Of a stretch of 64,000 bases of DNA, positions 6,189 through 14,816 are shown piece by piece; position 1 is the first letter of the stretch, and the number at the start of each line of letters is the position of its first letter. The stretch is from Oscillospiraceae bacterium (GTDB lineage: Bacteria > Bacillota > Clostridia > Oscillospirales > Ruminococcaceae), in assembly GCA_025757845.1 (NCBI GenBank), contig CP107211.1:1116001-1180000 (forward strand), written 5' to 3'. The notes under the pieces were generated by a model, which ran no database searches, was not told where the DNA came from, and saw nothing but the letters and a program-made list of their open reading frames with translations. The translations under genes and the position numbers were made by a program.

Positions 6189-7913
6189 ATGAAAAAACGT
6201 GTATATACCTTATACCGTGTTTCGACCATTGGACAGGTCGAAAAGGATGACATACCCATGCAAAAAGAAGCCTGCCACGAATTTGCAGAACGGCATGGCT
6301 GGGAAATCGTCAAGGAGTTTTCCGAAAAAGGCGTTTCCGGTTTCAAGAAATCTGCAAAAGACCGCGATCAGCTCCAGCTGCTTCAGCAGGCTGCTTCTGC
6401 CGGAGAGTTTGATGTTCTGCTGGTGTTCATGTTTGACCGTCTGGGTCGGCGTGACGACGAAACGCCCTTTATCGTGGAATGGTTCACGAAGCAAGGGGTC
6501 GAGGTCTGGAGCGTAAATGAAGGCCAGCAGCGGTTTGATTCCCATGTCGATAAGCTGATGAACTACATCCGCTACTGGCAGGCATCCGGCGAAAGCATCA
6601 AGACCTCTATCCGTACTCGCACCCGTATAGAACAGCTTACGGAAGAAGGTCACTACACTGGCGGCATCGTCGCTTTCGGCTACAAGCGTGTCCAGAAAGG
6701 TCGCTTGAACAAAAAGAATCAAGCTGTCTGTGATTTGGAGATTGACGAGGAAGAAGCGGCAATCGTGCGCCTGATCTTTCAGAAGTATGTTTATGAGGGA
6801 TACGGAGCAAAACGGATCTGCAACTATCTTGTCGAACACAATATTATGGGGCGCAATGGAAAAAACATCCCTAATATTACGATTGGCAGGATGATTCGTA
6901 ACAAAGGATACACGGGTTATCTTATCAATGGCAACGTTGAAAAAGAATGCCCTGAGTTACGGATCATCGAGCCGGAAGTATTTGAAAAAGCTCAGGAGCT
7001 GCGGGATGCCCGCCGCAGAGAGAAGGGAGAGGATGCAGATTCGTACAGTCCTCATGCCTTGCTTTGTGGTAAAGTGTTCTGTGCCCACTGCGGCAATCGT
7101 TTGAATATTACCAGCAACGGGCGCACTCGGCTTCGGGCAGATGGTACTGTCGTAAAAGAAAAGCGTTATCGTTATAGCTGCAACTTTAATGTTCGGCATC
7201 CGGGGCAGTGCGATGGACAGTCCGGTTATGGTGTAACAACACTGGACGCAGTTGTAGAAAGCATCGTGTGCATGAAGTTTGAAGAAATTCTGGAGTGCTC
7301 CAAGAGCAATCTTCTGGAAGAAATGCGGCGTAAAGATTTGGATGCAGCTAAAAAAGAAACAACTCGTTGGAAAGAGGAAGTCCAGACCAAGGTTGACGAA
7401 CAGGATGCGTTAAAAAAGGAAATGATTCGTGTCATCCAAGGAACAAGCGGACTCGACCGCGAGATGATCCAGCAGATGGTCAATGAAAACAAGGAAGCAC
7501 TGCTTACCGCACAGACCAATCTGGCAGACTCGGAAAAGAAATTGAAGGAGATCGAGGAGCAGAACCAGAAGGCTGAACGTAATTGCAGCGATCTGTTCAC
7601 ATGGGCAAGCACCTATAAGGGAGCCAGTTTTGAAAGGCGTCAGGCTATTTTGAAACAGTTTATCAAAGAAGTGCGTGTCGGACGTGACTATAATATCGAG
7701 ATCGTTCTCAATGTACCGCTGGACGAATTTGAGGAGTTCAAGCGTCACGCAGCATCAACTGGACGGGGCAAAAATCAGAAAAACAAGTCGCAAAATCCTC
7801 AAAAAGTTGGGCGTTGTACATCAAATGCCGGAATCGTCGTTTTAGACAAAACAGCAGGTGAAACCGTAAGCATTGTGCCTAAAAATGCTGCACACGCGAT
7901 TTTGCGCTGTTAA
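6189..7913 (+). CDS. Large serine recombinase (TnpX/integrase type)
   Basis: This 574-residue protein excises and inserts the element by serine recombination. The catalytic serine lies in YTLYRVSTIGQ (about residue 12), within a resolvase domain that includes LVFMFDRLGRR. A recombinase domain follows (about 165-280). Next is a zinc ribbon (CAHC near residue 297; the CNF and GQCDG pair later), then a long coiled coil (about 380-480). I start it at ATG 6189 after AGGAG. The in-frame ATG at 6105 lacks a ribosome site. Its position at the end of the lower-GC block, next to a TnpW-like gene, marks the right end of the element. Large serine recombinases of this class need only short attachment sites. 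Confidence 0.93.
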   Translation: MKKRVYTLYRVSTIGQVEKDDIPMQKEACHEFAERHGWEIVKEFSEKGVSGFKKSAKDRDQLQLLQQAASAGEFDVLLVFMFDRLGRRDDETPFIVEWFTKQGVEVWSVNEGQQRFDSHVDKLMNYIRYWQASGESIKTSIRTRTRIEQLTEEGHYTGGIVAFGYKRVQKGRLNKKNQAVCDLEIDEEEAAIVRLIFQKYVYEGYGAKRICNYLVEHNIMGRNGKNIPNITIGRMIRNKGYTGYLINGNVEKECPELRIIEPEVFEKAQELRDARRREKGEDADSYSPHALLCGKVFCAHCGNRLNITSNGRTRLRADGTVVKEKRYRYSCNFNVRHPGQCDGQSGYGVTTLDAVVESIVCMKFEEILECSKSNLLEEMRRKDLDAAKKETTRWKEEVQTKVDEQDALKKEMIRVIQGTSGLDREMIQQMVNENKEALLTAQTNLADSEKKLKEIEEQNQKAERNCSDLFTWASTYKGASFERRQAILKQFIKEVRVGRDYNIEIVLNVPLDEFEEFKRHAASTGRGKNQKNKSQNPQKVGRCTSNAGIVVLDKTAGETVSIVPKNAAHAILRC

Positions 7914-7954
7914 GACGAATGATGCACGATTTTGCAAAGAAAGACAAAAAGAAA

Positions 7955-7985
7955 CGCCGTATCGTGTTAAACGATACGGCGTTTT
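7955..7985. terminator. Bidirectional terminator between recombinase and tRNA-Ala
   Basis: CGCCGTATCG (7955-7964) pairs perfectly with CGATACGGCG (7972-7981). TTTT follows on the plus strand. On the minus strand TTTCTTTTTG follows. It ends the recombinase gene and the tRNA-Ala transcript from the other side. Confidence 0.85.
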
Positions 7986-7986
7986 A

Positions 7987-8059
7987 TGGACTCGAAGGGA
8001 GTCGAACCCTCGACCTTTCGGATGCGAACCGAACGCTCTCCCAACTGAGCTACGAGCCC
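7987..8059 (-). tRNA. tRNA-Ala (anticodon CGC)
   Basis: The minus strand folds as a complete 73-base cloverleaf. It has acceptor GGGCTCG/CGAGTCC with discriminator A, D arm GCTC/GAGC, anticodon stem TTCGG/CCGAA with loop TTCGCAT, and a T arm with TTCGACT. The anticodon CGC reads GCG (alanine). The G3-U70 wobble pair, the alanine identity element, is present. CCA is not encoded. Confidence 0.95.
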
Positions 8060-8109
8060 ACAAAAAAGCACCCAATTTCGAATGGGGGCAAATGAGCTAT
8101 AACACCAGA

Positions 8110-8151
8110 TCGGGAATGCAACGCTTGCTCTCCCAACTGAGCTACAGGCCC
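8110..8151 (-). pseudogene. Truncated 5' half of a tRNA gene
   Basis: On the minus strand from 8151, GGGCCTGTAGCTCAGTTGGG and then AGAGC form the acceptor 5' strand and a full D arm like those of the neighbouring tRNA-Ala. The sequence then loses tRNA form. No complement of GGGCCTG occurs downstream to close an acceptor stem, and no T arm is seen. It lies about 50 bases upstream of the intact tRNA. It is probably a decayed second tRNA or a recombination scar. Confidence 0.7.
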
Positions 8152-8208
8152 ATACCAGATGACCCTGTAAGTGTAACTCGAATCAGGAGATTTGTCAAGC
8201 GGATTGTG

Positions 8209-9036
8209 TCAGGCGCGGCCCAGCTGCCAGAAGGCGACGGCACTGGCAGCGGCTACGTTCAGCGAGTCTACCCCATGGGACATGGGAATCTTCACGGTAT
8301 AGTCGCAGGCGGCGATGGTGCTGTGGGCCAGGCCGTCACCCTCGGTGCCCAGCACAATGGCCAGTTTGGGCTCAGCGGCAAGGGCGTTGTCGTCGATGCT
8401 CACCGAACGGTCGCTCAGGGCCATGGCAGCGGTCTTGAAGCCCAGAGCGTGCAGCTGTGCCATGCCGTGTTCCGGCCAGTCGGCGGGGGTGGTGCCGATC
8501 TGCGCCCAGGGCACCTGGAACACCGTACCCATGCTCACGCGCACCGCCCGGCGGCACAGCGGGTCGCAGCAGGAGGGCGTGATGAGCACCGCATCCATGT
8601 TCAATGCGGCAGCACTGCGGAAGATGGCACCCACGTTGGTGGAATCCACGATGCCCTCCAGCACAGCCACCCGGCGGGCATCCCGGCATACCTGCTCTAC
8701 TGTGCGGGGCGCGGGGCGGCGGAAGGCACACAGCACGCCGCGGGTCAGTTCGTAGCCGGTCAGGCGGGCCAGCATCTCGCGGTCAGCCGTGTATACCGGG
8801 GCGTCCCCGCAGCGGGTCAGGATGTCCTGGGCCGGGCCGGTGATCTGTTTGCGTTCCATGAGCAGGGACAGCGGCTGATAGCCGGCATCCAGCGCCCGCG
8901 CGATCACCTTGGGGCTCTCGGCAATAAAAACGCCCTTTTCCGGCTCCAGTCGATTGCGCAGCTGGGCCTGGGTCAGGCGGGCGTAGACGTCCAGCTCCGG
9001 CGAGGAAAAATCAGTGATCTCAATGATGTTGGGCAT
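8209..9036 (-). CDS. SpoU/TrmH-family RNA 2'-O-methyltransferase
   Basis: The 275-residue enzyme transfers a methyl group from S-adenosylmethionine to a ribose 2'-OH in rRNA or tRNA. Residues 1-100 form the substrate-binding domain (GVFIAESPKVIARALDAG). The C-terminal SPOUT knot shows its three motifs: GIVDSTNVGAIFRSAAALNM, AIVLGTEGDGL and IPMSHGVDSLNVAAASAV. The start at 9036 is chosen for the normal family N-terminus. The upstream in-frame extension to 9372 runs antisense to the exporter gene. It lies downstream of the ABC exporter on the same strand with a 113-base gap. The exact RNA target is unknown. Confidence 0.88.
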   Translation of the reverse strand: MPNIIEITDFSSPELDVYARLTQAQLRNRLEPEKGVFIAESPKVIARALDAGYQPLSLLMERKQITGPAQDILTRCGDAPVYTADREMLARLTGYELTRGVLCAFRRPAPRTVEQVCRDARRVAVLEGIVDSTNVGAIFRSAAALNMDAVLITPSCCDPLCRRAVRVSMGTVFQVPWAQIGTTPADWPEHGMAQLHALGFKTAAMALSDRSVSIDDNALAAEPKLAIVLGTEGDGLAHSTIAACDYTVKIPMSHGVDSLNVAAASAVAFWQLGRA

Positions 9037-9149
9037 GGAAAAAGGCTCCTTTGTGTTTTTTCTTATTTTAGCACAAGATGCGCCGCAATGCAAAAAGCGG
9101 GCGGCTGCCCGACCGGGGAACCGTCCGCTTGTGTTTTGTCTGCCGGGAA

Positions 9150-12100
9150 TCACTCCGAGCGCAGGGCCTTGACGGGGTCGCACTTGGAGGCGCTCTTGGC
9201 GGGGATCAGGCCGCCCAGAATGGTGAGCAGTGTGGCCAGTGCGATCAGCACCAGTGCAGCCTGCAGCGGCAGGGCTGCCGTGACCGAGGCACTGTCGGCA
9301 ATGGAGTGGATGAGCATGTTGCCGGGGATCAGCAGAATCAGGCTCAGGCCCACGCCCATACAGCCGGAGCACAGACCGATGATGAAGGTCTCGGCGTTGA
9401 ATACCTCCGAGATGTTGCGCTTGGACGCGCCGATGGCACGCAGGATGCCGATCTCCTTGCGGCGCTCCAGCACGCTGATATAGGTGATGACGCCGATCAT
9501 GATGGAGGACACCACCAGCGAGATGGACACAAAGGCCACCAGCATGTTGCTGATCATGTTGATGATCTTGGTCACCGAGGTCATCAGGGTGCCCACCACA
9601 TCGGTGTAGCGCACCACCTTGTCATCCTCGCCATTTGCCTCGGCGGAGGCATTGTAGGCGTCCAGTGCATCCACGATCAGGGCCTTGCAGTCAAAGTCCT
9701 TCGGGTAGATGGAAATGGTGCTGGGGTCATCGAGGTCGGCGTAGCCCAGGCTCTGCAGATTGCCGTCGTAGGTGGAGGACAGCATGGAGGACTTCATCAG
9801 TTCAGCCAGCTCTTCCTGCGTCATGTTCATGTGGATGGCATTCTGGAAGGCGCTGGCGTCGATCTTCAGGGCGTTTTCCATCTGGCTGCCCAGTTGGGCA
9901 ATGTTCTTCTGGATGGCGCTTTCCATCTGCTGGCTGATCCGGGTGCCCATCTGCTGCATGGCCGTATTCATGGCGGTGCTCAGCTGGCTCTGCAGGGCCT
10001 GGCTGATCTGGGCAGAGTAGCTCTCCATCACGGTCTGCATGGCGGCGGAGAACTGCTCCTGCAGGTTGGCGTCGGCCAGCAGTTCACTCATGGAGCTGGC
10101 CAGCAGCTGCTGGAACTGCTCAGTCTGCATATAGGCGGAGAAGCTGATCTTGTCCAGATTCAGGATGCCGTTGCCCACCACATAGTCCTTGTAGCCGTTC
10201 AGGATCTTCTGCATCATATTCTGCAGGGCCTCCGGGGAGATGGACAGATCCATGTTCTCAAACACGCTGCTCATGTCCATGTCCGGCTTCGGCAGGTCGC
10301 CCAGGTCCAGTGAGAAGCTGTCCGGGTCCAGCAGGGAAGAGAGGTCGAAGGAGCCGGCGCTCAGATCAAAGGCGCCGCTCAGGTCAAACTTCAGGGCGCT
10401 GGTGTCAAACTGGAAGGCGTTCTTCAGCGTATCGGTGTCCACCGAGAACATGGAGGACATATCGAAGGAAGTGCTGTTGTCGGCACCGAACTCCTCGCCG
10501 GTGAACACATTGATCTGGGGGGCGGCCATCTGCTGCTGCACGATGGCGCTGGATTTGGCCTGCTCGATGACGTGCAGGGTGAGGTCGTGGGTGTAGCCGA
10601 TACCGGAGGACAGCATGGCAGCAGAAGAATCCTCGGCGGGCTGCACTACGCCCACGATGGTCAGGTCGGTGCCGTTGGCCACCACCTGCTTCATATAGTC
10701 GGTGTCATCCGATTTATCGCGCCACAAGCTGTAGGTCTCGTCGTAGACATAGCGGTCGGAGCTGTTGATGAGCTTGAACTGCTTGCCTAGAAAATCGGAA
10801 TAGGAATAGGTCTTGAAGTCATCCGGCACGTCTACGTTCTGGTTTTGGGCAAACTGCTGGATCATCTTGTCCAGCTCGGCGTTGTCCCGCATGCCCAGCG
10901 CGTACAGGGCGTAGTCGGTCACGCTGCCGGTGGCGTCCAGCACCAGCACGCATTCGTTGTAGGCTTCCGGCCAGCGGCCGGCCTTGACGTCGTACTGGGA
11001 TGCATACAGCTCCGGGGTCTGGGGCAGTTCCGAGAACACACTGGTGTTCATCATGGAGGACATGATGTTGTTGGAAGAGGTCTCGGAGCTGATGCCCAGC
11101 GAGGACAGGGAGGAATCTGGGTTCACCTGCCGGATGCTGCCGTCGGGGTCCTGCCGGTAGATCTGGGGCGACACATTATAGGCATACTCCACGGCGGTGG
11201 CATTGTCGGCAACGGTGGTGTCGGTGGTCTCCAGATACTGCTTGAGGGACTTGAGGTCGTTGGTGGTGATGCCCGACACCATCTGCGAGAGCAGCTGGCG
11301 CACCGGCACCATGTCTTCTTCCTGAGTGGTGCTCTGGGAGCTGTCCGACGGAACGCGGGAAGAGAGCATGGAAGTAAAGTCCATGCCGCTGCTCATGATC
11401 TGCAGCGGGTACTCCGACAGGGTGGAGCGCTCCATGTCGTCAATGTAGTTGTTGACACCGGTGGACAGGGAGATGATCAGCGCAATGCCGATGATGCCGA
11501 TGGAACCGGCAAAGGCAGTGAGCAGGGTGCGTGCTTTTTTGGTGCGCAGGTTGTTGAAGCTGAGGGTCAGCGAGGTGAGCACCGACATGGACGAGCGGCC
11601 CATGTTCTTGTGCACGGGGGCCGCAAGGGTCTGGGTGTCCGGCTCGTAGGGCATGGTGTCGGAGCGGATGACGCCGTCCTTCAGGGTTACGATGCGGGTG
11701 GCGTAGCGCTCGGCCAGCTCCGGGTTATGGGTGACCATGACCACCAGACGGTCCCGGGCCACCTCCTTGAGCAGCTCCATGACCTGGATGCTGGTTTCAC
11801 TGTCCAGTGCACCGGTGGGCTCGTCGGCCAGCAGGATGTCGGGGTTATTCACCAGTGCACGGGCAATGGCCACACGCTGCATCTGGCCGCCGGACATCTC
11901 GCTGGGGTGCTTGTGCAGCTGGTTGCCCAGACCCACTTCCTCCAGTGCCTCGGTGGCGCGGCGGCGGCGCTCGGCCCCGGAAATGCCGGAGATGGTAAGG
12001 GCCAGCTCTACGTTGGCCAGCACGGTCTGGTGGGGGATGAGGTTGTAGCTCTGGAACACAAAGCCGATGGTGTGGTTGCGGTAGGAGTCCCAGTCGCGGT

Positions 12101-12320
12101 CGGTGTACTTTTTGGTGGAGATGCCGTTGATGATCAAATCGCCGCTGTCATACCGGTCCAGACCGCCGATAATGTTCAGCAGGGTAGTTTTGCCGGAGCC
12201 GCTGGGGCCGAGGATGGCGACGAATTCGTTATCACGCAGGTTCAGGCTGACATTGTTCAGCGCATTCTGCACGAGATCGCCGGTCTTGTACTGTTTGCAG
12301 ATCTGTTTGATTTGTAGCAT
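9150..12320 (-). CDS. Fused MacB-like ABC exporter (ATPase plus FtsX-type permease)
   Basis: This 1056-residue protein joins an ABC ATPase and a permease. Walker A is GPSGSGKTT (38-46), the signature is MSGGQMQRVAIARAL and Walker B is ILLADEPTG. The first membrane helix (about 270-300) precedes roughly 560 extracellular residues. Three C-terminal helices then show the FtsX hallmark ISVLERRKEIGILRAIGAS. The extracellular part contains Gln/Met/Ser-rich helices (around ISQALQSQLSTAMNTAMQQM) that could form long coiled coils. MacB-type systems move peptides, lipids or signals across the envelope without a channel of their own. The start at 12320 gives the usual MLQIKQICKQY beginning. Substrate unknown. 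Confidence 0.88.
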   Translation of the reverse strand: MLQIKQICKQYKTGDLVQNALNNVSLNLRDNEFVAILGPSGSGKTTLLNIIGGLDRYDSGDLIINGISTKKYTDRDWDSYRNHTIGFVFQSYNLIPHQTVLANVELALTISGISGAERRRRATEALEEVGLGNQLHKHPSEMSGGQMQRVAIARALVNNPDILLADEPTGALDSETSIQVMELLKEVARDRLVVMVTHNPELAERYATRIVTLKDGVIRSDTMPYEPDTQTLAAPVHKNMGRSSMSVLTSLTLSFNNLRTKKARTLLTAFAGSIGIIGIALIISLSTGVNNYIDDMERSTLSEYPLQIMSSGMDFTSMLSSRVPSDSSQSTTQEEDMVPVRQLLSQMVSGITTNDLKSLKQYLETTDTTVADNATAVEYAYNVSPQIYRQDPDGSIRQVNPDSSLSSLGISSETSSNNIMSSMMNTSVFSELPQTPELYASQYDVKAGRWPEAYNECVLVLDATGSVTDYALYALGMRDNAELDKMIQQFAQNQNVDVPDDFKTYSYSDFLGKQFKLINSSDRYVYDETYSLWRDKSDDTDYMKQVVANGTDLTIVGVVQPAEDSSAAMLSSGIGYTHDLTLHVIEQAKSSAIVQQQMAAPQINVFTGEEFGADNSTSFDMSSMFSVDTDTLKNAFQFDTSALKFDLSGAFDLSAGSFDLSSLLDPDSFSLDLGDLPKPDMDMSSVFENMDLSISPEALQNMMQKILNGYKDYVVGNGILNLDKISFSAYMQTEQFQQLLASSMSELLADANLQEQFSAAMQTVMESYSAQISQALQSQLSTAMNTAMQQMGTRISQQMESAIQKNIAQLGSQMENALKIDASAFQNAIHMNMTQEELAELMKSSMLSSTYDGNLQSLGYADLDDPSTISIYPKDFDCKALIVDALDAYNASAEANGEDDKVVRYTDVVGTLMTSVTKIINMISNMLVAFVSISLVVSSIMIGVITYISVLERRKEIGILRAIGASKRNISEVFNAETFIIGLCSGCMGVGLSLILLIPGNMLIHSIADSASVTAALPLQAALVLIALATLLTILGGLIPAKSASKCDPVKALRSE

Positions 12321-12829
12321 GTGTGTGCCTTTCTGGGGAAAAGGTTCCGGCCGGGGCCGGAGAGGTGAGGAACGGACAGCTGTGCCGCTGCGTGCCAAAA
12401 GGCGCGCAGACTGCACAGAAGAATCGAGATGATTTTAGCAAATCTATATGAAAAAACTGTGTATGGAAAAGAAAATGTTTCCGGAAGCGGAAGCAGAAAT
12501 TCTCTGTTCTGGCCGGGCCAGAGAGGAAAATTTTCCCAACCCGGCGGCAGGGGTTGCAATCCTGCGGCGTTCGTGTTATTGTAAGGGTACTAAAAAAAGC
12601 CGTGCAAACCATCCGGAACGATGAAAATACGGTGCGGCACAGGTAGCATGATTTATAAAAGCGTCGGAAAGCAAAACAACGCGACGCAAAATCGAACAGA
12701 AAAACAGTCTGACACTTTTAGACACTTTTTCAGGGTTGAATGGTTCCTTCCTGCTCCATACAATAAAAAAGGAAAAACAAGGAAATGCACTAAAAACGTC
12801 GCAATGCCTTGTAGCAAGGAGGAATTTCT
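12321..12829. other. 509-base divergent intergenic region
   Basis: No coding frame here looks real. The left half should hold the exporter promoter on the minus strand, though I see no consensus pair. The right half holds the promoter at 12736-12764. Near 12711-12730 the bases GACACTTTTAGACACTTTTT form a tandem repeat of GACACTTTT just upstream of that promoter, which might be a regulator site. Confidence 0.5.
12736..12764 (+). promoter_or_regulatory. Promoter of the DUF6514/Spo0A-like operon
   Basis: TTGAAT (12736-12741) and TACAAT (12759-12764) are separated by exactly 17 bases and lie 66 bases upstream of the first gene. Confidence 0.75.
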
Positions 12830-13135
12830 ATGGAACGTACGTTTTCACCCATGGTCCGGCAGTTTTCTGCCATCGCCGGGTTGCAGCAGGCATATACGCT
12901 GGTTTACTCCCTTGACCCGGACGGCGAAACCGGCTGTCGCCTGACGCTTTGCCGTACCGGCAGCAGCCAGCGCATGGACAGCAAGTATATGGCCGTTGCA
13001 CCGGAGTTTGGCTACCGTGTTTTGCAATATCTGTGTGAGAATGGCGTTCAGCCGGAGATCTGGCAGGACGTGGTGGCAGAGCTGGATGCGGCACAGCAGA
13101 CCGAACAGGAAGGCGGCGCGTGGCGTGGACAATGA
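12830..13135 (+). CDS. DUF6514-like protein
   Basis: The 101-residue protein starts at ATG 12830 after AAGGAGG. It opens with MERTF and continues with a beta-rich domain (YTLVYSLDPDGETGCRLTL). It ends with a helix, VLQYLCENGVQPEIWQDVVAEL, which resembles the DUF6514 pattern known from Oscillospiraceae. The end overlaps the start of the Spo0A-like gene by 11 bases, so the two are translationally coupled. No catalytic residues are apparent, and the family has no known function. A role in the same regulatory circuit is inferred from the operon only. Confidence 0.65.
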   Translation: MERTFSPMVRQFSAIAGLQQAYTLVYSLDPDGETGCRLTLCRTGSSQRMDSKYMAVAPEFGYRVLQYLCENGVQPEIWQDVVAELDAAQQTEQEGGAWRGQ

Positions 13136-13865
13136 GCGGACGGCAGATGTGCTGCAGGTCGCCCTTGCAAGCTATGACCGCAAGGAGCTTCGGGTACAGA
13201 AAAACTATCTGGAAGAACAGAACCCAGTGCTGGCCTGTACCTGCTTTCTGAACGGACACAAACTGCTGCAGGAGCTGCAGCAGGGCCACAATTTTGACAT
13301 CGTGGTGCTGTGCAGCCAGATGGAGGATATGAGCAGCATCGAGTTCATGATGGAACTGCGCAAGCTGGAGCACAAGCCGCTGCTGATGCTGTTCGACGAG
13401 GGCCGGCGCAAGAACAGCTCGGCACTGCGCATGGAGGACTCCGGCAGCTGTTGCTGCGTGGAGCGCATGGAGCTCAAGAACCTGCTGCGGGAGCTGTACC
13501 GGATGCCGGGCCAGCAGTGGCAGCGCACCGAGCAGCAGTGCCAGCAGCTGTACCACAGCTGGGGCATCCGCATCCCGGACATCAATTGCAGCTATCTGAC
13601 CAGTGCGGTGGGCGTGGTCTACGGCACCTCGCAGAAGCTGGCCATCCGCAAGGAGATCCTGCAGGCGGTCAGTGAGCAGTACGGTGTTTCGGTCTCGGCC
13701 GTGGACAGCGGCATCCGGCGCATGATCGACCAGTTGGAAGCAAAACCGGCCGAGGGCTGGACGCAGTTCAAGGCTGAAAGCGGCTTTGAAGCGGAAAAGC
13801 CCACTACGGGCAAGCTGATCTATGCAATCAAACGGTATCTCATCCAGCAGAAGAGCAGGGAATAA
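13125..13865 (+). CDS. Spo0A-like regulator with a degenerate receiver
   Basis: The 246-residue protein starts at GTG 13125 inside the previous gene. Its N-terminal ~115 residues keep the length and layout of a response-regulator receiver. The strand that normally carries the phosphorylated aspartate reads FDIVVLCSQMEDM, with cysteine at the expected aspartate position. The C-terminal ~100 residues match the Spo0A DNA-binding domain: YLTSAVGVVYGTSQKLAI, EILQAVSEQYGVSVSAVDSG and IRRMIDQL. Spo0A normally starts sporulation in response to phosphorelay signals. Here phosphorylation at the standard site looks impossible, so it may be a constitutive or differently gated regulator. It is followed by a histidine-kinase-like gene. 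Confidence 0.75.
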   Translation: MDNERTADVLQVALASYDRKELRVQKNYLEEQNPVLACTCFLNGHKLLQELQQGHNFDIVVLCSQMEDMSSIEFMMELRKLEHKPLLMLFDEGRRKNSSALRMEDSGSCCCVERMELKNLLRELYRMPGQQWQRTEQQCQQLYHSWGIRIPDINCSYLTSAVGVVYGTSQKLAIRKEILQAVSEQYGVSVSAVDSGIRRMIDQLEAKPAEGWTQFKAESGFEAEKPTTGKLIYAIKRYLIQQKSRE

Positions 13866-13891
13866 CGCACACGGTCTTGGAGGCGGTAGCA

Positions 13892-14731
13892 ATGGAGCAG
13901 GCACAGCAGAATACAGCGCAGGAGCTGACGGCGCAGGCCATCCCGCAGCAGGCGGTGGAGGATGCCTGCTTCCATTCGCTGGGGCTGATCGGGCGCAACT
14001 GCGAGTATCTGGAGCAGCATCTGGCCCGCGTGGGGGCAGACGCCCAGTCCCTGCAGGCAGTCAGCGACATCAGCGCGGCCACGGCCAAGCTGGAACGGAC
14101 CATCAACGAACTGCTGTCTGCGCTGGAATTTCTGCGTGCCGGGCAGCCGCCTAAGCTTTACCCGCTGGATCTGTGCGAGCTGCTGCAGCAGGTGGCGGCC
14201 CAGGCCGACATGGTGCGTGCGCAGCTGGGAGTCACCCTGGAGCTGGACTACGGCGGCTGGACGACCTGCCGTGTGCTGGCTGACCGGGATGATGTGGAGC
14301 TGCTGTGTCTGCATCTGCTGTCCAACGCGCTGCGTGCCTGCCGCGAGGGCGGCACGGTGAGGATCCTGCTGCGCCGCAGCGAGACCATGTGGCAGCTGAC
14401 TGTGCGGGACAATGGCTGCGGTCTGCCGGAGGGCAGCCAGGAAACCTGGCTGGAAAACCGGCGCAGCTTTCTGGGCGGGGCTCAGCTGGGGCTGCTGCTT
14501 TGCCGCGAGTGCTGCCGCCGCATGGGCTGGGGGCTGAGCGTGGAGTGTGCCCCGGAAAAGGGCACCCAGGCCGTGGTCACGGTGCCGCTGTACACGGACG
14601 ATGGGCGGGCACCGGAGGTGGAGCTGCATGCCGGAGCCGACCTTGCGTCCGAGCAGCATCAGTACCAGCTGCGCGCCATGCTGGTGCGGGAGCTGCGCAC
14701 CATGCCCGAGCGCGGCGACCCGGACGAATAA
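13892..14731 (+). CDS. Histidine-kinase-like ATPase protein
   Basis: The 279-residue protein starts at ATG 13892 after GGAGG; an upstream TTG at 13877 overlaps that site. The C-terminal GHKL ATPase fold is visible as the N box LLSNALRACREGG, the G1 box VRDNGCGLP and the G2-like GGAQLGLLLCREC. The N-terminal 100 residues look like a two-helix dimerisation region (FHSLGLIGRNCEYLEQHL). The single histidine in CFHSLG is not in a clear H-box. There is no signal peptide or membrane helix, so it is cytosolic. It is encoded 26 bases after the Spo0A-like gene and is its likely partner. It might be a kinase, a phosphotransferase like Spo0B, or an anti-regulator. Confidence 0.7.
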   Translation: MEQAQQNTAQELTAQAIPQQAVEDACFHSLGLIGRNCEYLEQHLARVGADAQSLQAVSDISAATAKLERTINELLSALEFLRAGQPPKLYPLDLCELLQQVAAQADMVRAQLGVTLELDYGGWTTCRVLADRDDVELLCLHLLSNALRACREGGTVRILLRRSETMWQLTVRDNGCGLPEGSQETWLENRRSFLGGAQLGLLLCRECCRRMGWGLSVECAPEKGTQAVVTVPLYTDDGRAPEVELHAGADLASEQHQYQLRAMLVRELRTMPERGDPDE

Positions 14732-14745
14732 ACCGAACAAAACCA

Positions 14746-14788
14746 AAAACCCGGAACTTCCTGTTCGACAGGAAGTTCCGGGTTTTGT
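14746..14788. terminator. Terminator between convergent operons
   Basis: ACCCGGAACTTCCTGT pairs with ACAGGAAGTTCCGGGT around a TCG loop, followed by TTTGTTGTTT on the plus strand. It serves the regulator operon and probably luxS from the other side. Confidence 0.85.
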
Positions 14789-14816
14789 TGTTTGTCTAGA
14801 GTTCCGGCACACAGGC

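Noticed and set aside
1..8151. The left block as a prophage
   Set aside because: The S24 repressor, ImmA-like and Com-like genes suggest phage, but no capsid, tail, terminase or lysis gene is present. The TnpW-like and TnpX-like pair points to a transposon or integrative element.
8110..8151. A second functional tRNA
   Set aside because: Only the acceptor 5' strand and D arm are recognisable; no matching acceptor 3' strand or T arm follows.
7873..9483. A plus-strand frame of 536 codons running through the tRNA and the SpoU gene
   Set aside because: It passes through a tRNA and the antisense of a clear methyltransferase, with no motifs of its own.
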